From CAZPUI01 sp964415525 (GTDB lineage Bacteria > Acidobacteriota > Holophagae > Holophagales > Holophagaceae), in assembly GCA_964415525.1 (NCBI GenBank), contig CAYQAS010000007.1, positions 1-64,000 of the forward strand: a stretch of 64,000 bases of DNA. Reading direction: 5' to 3'. The position numbers and the translations under genes were made by a program. Positions 60,729 to 64,000 of this stretch are shown in pieces. Within the stretch, counting starts at the first letter, position 1. Every line of letters begins with the position of its first letter. The notes beneath the pieces are model-generated. The model was not told the origin of the DNA. It was given only the letters and a program-made list of their open reading frames with translations, and did not search any database.

Positions 60729-61520
60729 TCAGGGAACCTTGACCAGGAATCGATCCAGGATGGCATTCACCCTTTCCGGTGCGTCCAGCTGAAGCCAGTG
60801 TCCGGTGTCTTCAACCCTTTCCATGGGGAGATCGGGAAGGAGCCGGTGGAGGGCATCCGGGCGGTCGGTGAGAGGCGTGATCACGGAAAGGCACGGGACG
60901 GAAAAGGTCCTCAAGGGGGCCAGGGGGTCGAAGGTGAACAGGGCCTCCAGGCCGCCGATGACCGCTTCGGTGCAAGTGGCATGGAGATCCGTCAGGAGCT
61001 GCTCCACAACCTCCGGTCGGGACCCAGAGAGCAGGCTCCTCCAATAGCCCTCCGTGATCTGGGCATAGGCTGGGGAACGGAGGGCGGCCATGAGCCCTGC
61101 GGCCTCTTCCTTCGGCATGAGCCGCCCGTCCGTGGCGGGATCCAGGAGCACCAGCCCGGCTACCCGCTCGGGCACCTGGGCGGCCGCCGCAATGGCCACG
61201 GCCCCACCCTGGCTGTGCCCCACCAGGATGAATCGCTCCAGGCCAAGGACATCGGCTGCGGCCACCACATCGGCCCCCATGGCCGCCACGGCGTAGCTGC
61301 CGTCCCGGGGGGCTTCGGAGCGTCCATGGCCCCGGACATCCAACGCAATCGCTCGGCGGGTTTGGCGCAGGTGGGAGAGCTGGGCCTCCCAGTGGGTGGT
61401 CGATCCGGCCGCGGAGTGGACCAGAACCACCGGGGTGCCTCCAGAACCGCCGTCTTCGAGATGGAGCTGCCCCTGGGGGCCTTCCACGAATTGCGAAGTG
61501 GGAAGCATGGACTTGGACAT
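60729..61520 (-). CDS. Alpha/beta-fold hydrolase
   Basis: This is a 263-residue soluble hydrolase. The nucleophile elbow is GHSQGG (Ser of VGHSQGGAVAI, near residue 103). The oxyanion region is VLVHSAAGSTTHW, and the catalytic His lies in VEDTGHWLQLDAPERV near the C-terminus. It is probably an esterase, lactonase or haloperoxidase-like enzyme; the substrate cannot be read. The ATG at 61520 has GGAGG nine bases upstream. It is divergent from a WYL regulator and shares a 22-bp inverted repeat with it, so the two genes form one regulated pair. Confidence 0.88.
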   Translation of the reverse strand: MSKSMLPTSQFVEGPQGQLHLEDGGSGGTPVVLVHSAAGSTTHWEAQLSHLRQTRRAIALDVRGHGRSEAPRDGSYAVAAMGADVVAAADVLGLERFILVGHSQGGAVAIAAAAQVPERVAGLVLLDPATDGRLMPKEEAAGLMAALRSPAYAQITEGYWRSLLSGSRPEVVEQLLTDLHATCTEAVIGGLEALFTFDPLAPLRTFSVPCLSVITPLTDRPDALHRLLPDLPMERVEDTGHWLQLDAPERVNAILDRFLVKVP

Positions 61521-61531
61521 CGGGAACCTCC

Positions 61532-61600
61532 ATGGATAGGGGCCAGAATGGGAATGGGCTCGCTCCCATCCTGTCCCCTATCCATGACAGAATCTGTCAT
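61532..61600. promoter_or_regulatory. Operator region shared by the hydrolase and WYL regulator
   Basis: Two arms of 22 bp (61532-61553 and 61564-61585) match at 20 positions and begin ATGGATAGGGG / end CCCCTATCCAT. A second perfect dyad, ATGACAGA-A-TCTGTCAT (61584-61600), overlaps the right arm and ends 2 bp before the regulator start. Both lie in the 82-bp divergent gap, as expected for control of both genes by the WYL protein. Confidence 0.75.
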
Positions 61601-61602
61601 CG

Positions 61603-62361
61603 ATGGTGCGCGTGAACCGGGTCTTTCGCCTTCTGGAGCTCCTGCGGGGCGTCGAATCAACCACCGTGAGAGCGGCGGCGGAGGCGCTGGGGGTGACGGG
61701 CCGCACGGTGCTTCGGGATCTGGCCACCCTGCGAGAGGCGGGCTGGCCCATCCAAGGCGAGGGCGGTCCGGGTGGGGGCATCCGCCTGGAGCGGGAAGCC
61801 AGCGTGACCGCCGTCCATCTCACGGAGGACGAGGTGGCGGCCCTCTGGCTCTCCACCCACCTGGCCGCCAGCGTGAGCCAGATGCCCTGGAGTGGGGCCA
61901 CCCGTGCTGCCCTCCACAAACTCCTGGCCAGCCTCCCGCGGGAACGGGCACGATCGGTCCGGGCCCTGGTCCGACGGGTACACGTCGGTCGCCCGGCGAG
62001 CCCCCGGATCCAGGCCGAACTTGGCCACCCCCCTGCAGAGCTGCTCGGTGCCTTCGAGAAGGCCTTCGGAAAACGGGTCTGCCTGGCCTTCGAATACCGC
62101 GATCGCCTGGGCCAGGAGACGCATCGGTGCGTGGAACCCCATGGACTCATGGTGGAGGCGCCCGCCTGGTACGTGCTCGCCCGCGACACCGCCACCGGCG
62201 CCGCACGGCTCTTCCGCATGGATCGCATCCGCCGGGCTCACCCCGTGATGGAAAGGCCCTTTGTTCCGGATTTCGACGCAGTACGGCAGGAGGCCTTCGG
62301 AGGCGGGGCGACCCCAACAAGCGCGATACCAGGAGCAGAGAGCAGCCTCTGGTGCCCTTGA
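61603..62361 (+). CDS. WYL-domain transcriptional regulator (HTH_11 type)
   Basis: This is a 252-residue regulator. The N-terminal helix-turn-helix (RLLELLRGVESTTVRAAAEALGVTGRTVLRDLATLREAG by location, about 8-45) is of the DeoR/HTH_11 kind. The WYL domain covers about 135-215, with FEYRDRLGQETHRCVEPHGLMVEAPAWYVLARD. WYL domains bind small ligands or nucleic acids. The ATG at 61603 starts right after a dyad that is probably its own operator. It controls the divergent hydrolase gene by inference. It is slightly shorter than usual, with a low-complexity tail. Confidence 0.88.
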   Translation: MVRVNRVFRLLELLRGVESTTVRAAAEALGVTGRTVLRDLATLREAGWPIQGEGGPGGGIRLEREASVTAVHLTEDEVAALWLSTHLAASVSQMPWSGATRAALHKLLASLPRERARSVRALVRRVHVGRPASPRIQAELGHPPAELLGAFEKAFGKRVCLAFEYRDRLGQETHRCVEPHGLMVEAPAWYVLARDTATGAARLFRMDRIRRAHPVMERPFVPDFDAVRQEAFGGGATPTSAIPGAESSLWCP

Positions 62362-62384
62362 GCCCCGGAGGCGACACCACGCTC

Positions 62385-62618
62385 TCAGGACTGGGGAGGT
62401 TTCACAGCTTTGTCCCCGCTGCCCTTCGCAGGATCCGACGCCTTCGCCTGCTCCTTGGGCTTTTCCGGATCGGCTTTGGACGCTGGTTGGCGCTCCACAG
62501 TCGAGGGTGCGGCCTTCGCCTTTTCCGCCTCCCGGGCCTTGTCGGCCTCCTCGTTGATGCGATCCCCCGGGGTCCTGGGTATCGGCTTCTTCGTGCGCGC
62601 AGCGTATAGGACCCTCAT
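62385..62618 (-). CDS. Small charged protein of unknown function (77 residues)
   Basis: The ATG at 62618 overlaps the stop of the upstream gene (ATGA), a coupled start. The product is Lys/Glu/Ala/Pro-rich (EEADKAREAEKAKA) with no hydrophobic core, so it is probably extended or disordered. The overlap and uninterrupted frame support it; composition gives no function. It converges on the WYL regulator gene with 23 bp between stops. Confidence 0.5.
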   Translation of the reverse strand: MRVLYAARTKKPIPRTPGDRINEEADKAREAEKAKAAPSTVERQPASKADPEKPKEQAKASDPAKGSGDKAVKPPQS

Positions 62619-63796
62619 CCGCTGGAGGTAGGTCGCATGGGCTGGTACTCGCCCTCAGGCGTCAGGAAGGTTCCGGAGATCATCGTCAGTTCGTTCAGCG
62701 CGTTGTTTCCGCCCTGTTCGGCCCAGTTGGAACGAACCATGGGATCCACGAGATGGGTGGCACGGTAGGGGCTGAGGGCGCGCTTGCCGGGAGTCCAGGC
62801 CCAGCTGTGATAGGTCAGGTTCCCGTAGGGCGTTGTCGGCGCCTCCCCCTTGGGGAGCCTCGGGGGCCGCAGAACCACTTCGCCCTCCATCGGCCGAATT
62901 GGAATATGAGCATTGGCGCTGAACAAGTCCTCATCCAGAGGCTTGTCCCAGTACGCGAACCGGAACCCTCCGCCCTCCGCGGGGGAGATAGTCATGGTCG
63001 ATGGAAGGAAGTCCCCCGAGGTGATGGCGGCACGCTGCCCGCGAGACAACTGGCTGAGCAGACTGCGGACATGGGCCGGCTCGAGGGTCTTCCAGGGCGT
63101 GGACATCTTGACCATCTCGCCGCGACCCGCTTCCAGTAGGTAGAGGTGCCCAAGTCCCTCCAGGTACACCAGCAGATCGTCCTCGCTGCGGGCGGTCCAG
63201 ATCGTGAACCGAACCCCCTGGACCATCCGGTCGAGCTCCAGGATCTCCCCGGGCAGGTCGTGCCGCCGGATCAAGGTGCCCGATGCGGTGTCCCAGACCT
63301 CTGCAAAGGGGACATCCAGCCGCTGGAAGCGCCCTGTTTCCAGCGTCCGCTGAGGCGGCCAGAACGGCTTAAAGTCCGGAGATGGCGTTTCCGGGAACAA
63401 CAGCGTCACGCGGTCGATGCCCGTCACTTCGAAAGCCGAGAAGGGACGGGGAGCCTCGAACCATGGCTGCCACTCTCCCCCGGTCATTCGGCGGCGGAAG
63501 ATGGCCCGACCTCGCGTGGCATAAAGCCATTCCTCCCGCACCGTAGAAAGCGCCCCAGATGCGACTGCTTTATCCGGAAGATCCACAAACTGCGTGTGCT
63601 GGCCCATGGGATCATAAGGATCGAAAAGGATCCACTGACCACGATCGCGGACACCGGCAACGGTAGCACCCGAAAAAACGGTACCACGACCCGGAGTACC
63701 CTCGGGTGCTGACACTCTGCGATGGAAACGCAGAGTCGGAAGCAAAGTCGCCTGATCGACCTGGGCAGGCGGCGCGCTAGGGAGAGCCAAATACAT
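62615..63796 (-). CDS. Protein of unknown function (393 residues)
   Basis: The ATG at 63796 has AAGGATATCGTC before it; an in-frame GTG at 63823 lies inside a leader hairpin. The product is soluble-looking, with no signal peptide, and rich in beta-type segments (for example RGQWILFDPYDPMGQ, EWLYATRGRAIFRRRM and LLVYLEGLGHLYLLEAG) and in Trp/Pro. That is reminiscent of a beta-propeller, but I recognise no family. It overlaps a 77-codon gene downstream. A run of GACCT elements precedes it. Confidence 0.65.
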   Translation of the reverse strand: MYLALPSAPPAQVDQATLLPTLRFHRRVSAPEGTPGRGTVFSGATVAGVRDRGQWILFDPYDPMGQHTQFVDLPDKAVASGALSTVREEWLYATRGRAIFRRRMTGGEWQPWFEAPRPFSAFEVTGIDRVTLLFPETPSPDFKPFWPPQRTLETGRFQRLDVPFAEVWDTASGTLIRRHDLPGEILELDRMVQGVRFTIWTARSEDDLLVYLEGLGHLYLLEAGRGEMVKMSTPWKTLEPAHVRSLLSQLSRGQRAAITSGDFLPSTMTISPAEGGGFRFAYWDKPLDEDLFSANAHIPIRPMEGEVVLRPPRLPKGEAPTTPYGNLTYHSWAWTPGKRALSPYRATHLVDPMVRSNWAEQGGNNALNELTMISGTFLTPEGEYQPMRPTSSG

Positions 63797-63814
63797 GACG
63801 ATATCCTTCTCTAT

Positions 63815-63870
63815 CAAGGTCACGCCCTTTGGGCTTGACCTTGGAAATGACCTCGACCTAGTGACCTAGT
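63815..63870. promoter_or_regulatory. Leader hairpin and GACCT repeats upstream of the 393-residue gene
   Basis: CAAGGTC-AC-GCCC-TTT-GGGC-TT-GACCTTG (63815-63843) is an interrupted hairpin ending 19 bases before the start at 63796. GACCT occurs again at 63849, 63855 and 63863, the last two as tandem GACCTAGT copies. The cluster could be a regulator-binding array. The remaining 63871-64000 holds no gene I can support. Confidence 0.35.
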
Positions 63871-64000
63871 GTTGATGCGATCCAGCTTGGTAATCCATGG
63901 TGTTATCAGTCTTCGTCACCCAGATGCCTCTGAACCAATTAGACCCTAGGCCTGAATCAGCTCCATTACAACAATATTGGCCCGCACTATTGGCCCCTTG

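Noticed and set aside
60015..62609. 864-codon plus-strand frame spanning purF, the hydrolase and the WYL gene
   Set aside because: It crosses three clear genes and two intergenic regions and has no domain.

Overview
This is a GC-rich (roughly two-thirds G+C by eye), gene-dense stretch of bacterial chromosome. Several features point to a Gram-negative envelope: a TolC-like channel with an RND pump, an outer-membrane beta-barrel, MurC and PssA. Abundant c-di-GMP proteins (PilZ, GGDEF, HD-GYP), a two-cluster ferredoxin behind a perfect FNR-type site, HEAT-repeat proteins and many GTG/TTG starts fit a delta-/acidobacterial lineage. My best guess is Acidobacteriota, class Holophagae (Geothrix/Holophaga-like). 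That is inference: no rRNA or other decisive marker is present. I see no prophage, insertion sequence, CRISPR array, tRNA or rRNA.

Layout. 1-3.6 kb: the end of cysD, cysNC, and a protein joining a glycosyltransferase-like domain to a sulfotransferase, so PAPS supply sits beside a PAPS consumer. 3.6-6.5 kb: murC, a secreted protein of unknown function and a small membrane protein. 6.6-13 kb: a CecR-like TetR regulator with two operator copies, followed by a complete tripartite RND efflux operon. 13-25.3 kb: a secreted CARDB-type protein, a PilZ/receiver protein, ychF, an aldose-epimerase-like protein, a RecQ-type helicase, a HEAT-repeat protein, clpP, a NagZ-like enzyme and an HD-GYP response regulator. 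25.5-36.5 kb: galE, a CHASE4-GGDEF diguanylate cyclase, clpB, an outer-membrane barrel, an aminotransferase and a large HEAT protein ending in a degenerate receiver.

36.7-43.6 kb holds the most striking locus: a short YtrA-type GntR repressor followed by four consecutive ABC ATPase/permease pairs and a 46-codon ORF, almost all with overlapping stops and starts. 43.6-48 kb: a BlaI/M56 pair facing it, with a perfect 23-bp-arm operator, then an OmpR-type two-component system. 48-56.7 kb: pssA, a DECD-box RNA helicase with a hexapeptide-repeat tail, a tricorn-type protease with a leader hairpin, a CPBP protease and a two-cluster ferredoxin. 56.7-64 kb: a large helical protein of unknown function, purF, an alpha/beta hydrolase divergent from a WYL regulator across a 22-bp inverted repeat, and a two-gene operon of unknown function at the window edge.

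The DNA signals mostly match the gene directions. Strong hairpin terminators separate convergent or consecutive units, and dyad operators sit next to their likely regulators (TetR, GntR, BlaI, WYL).
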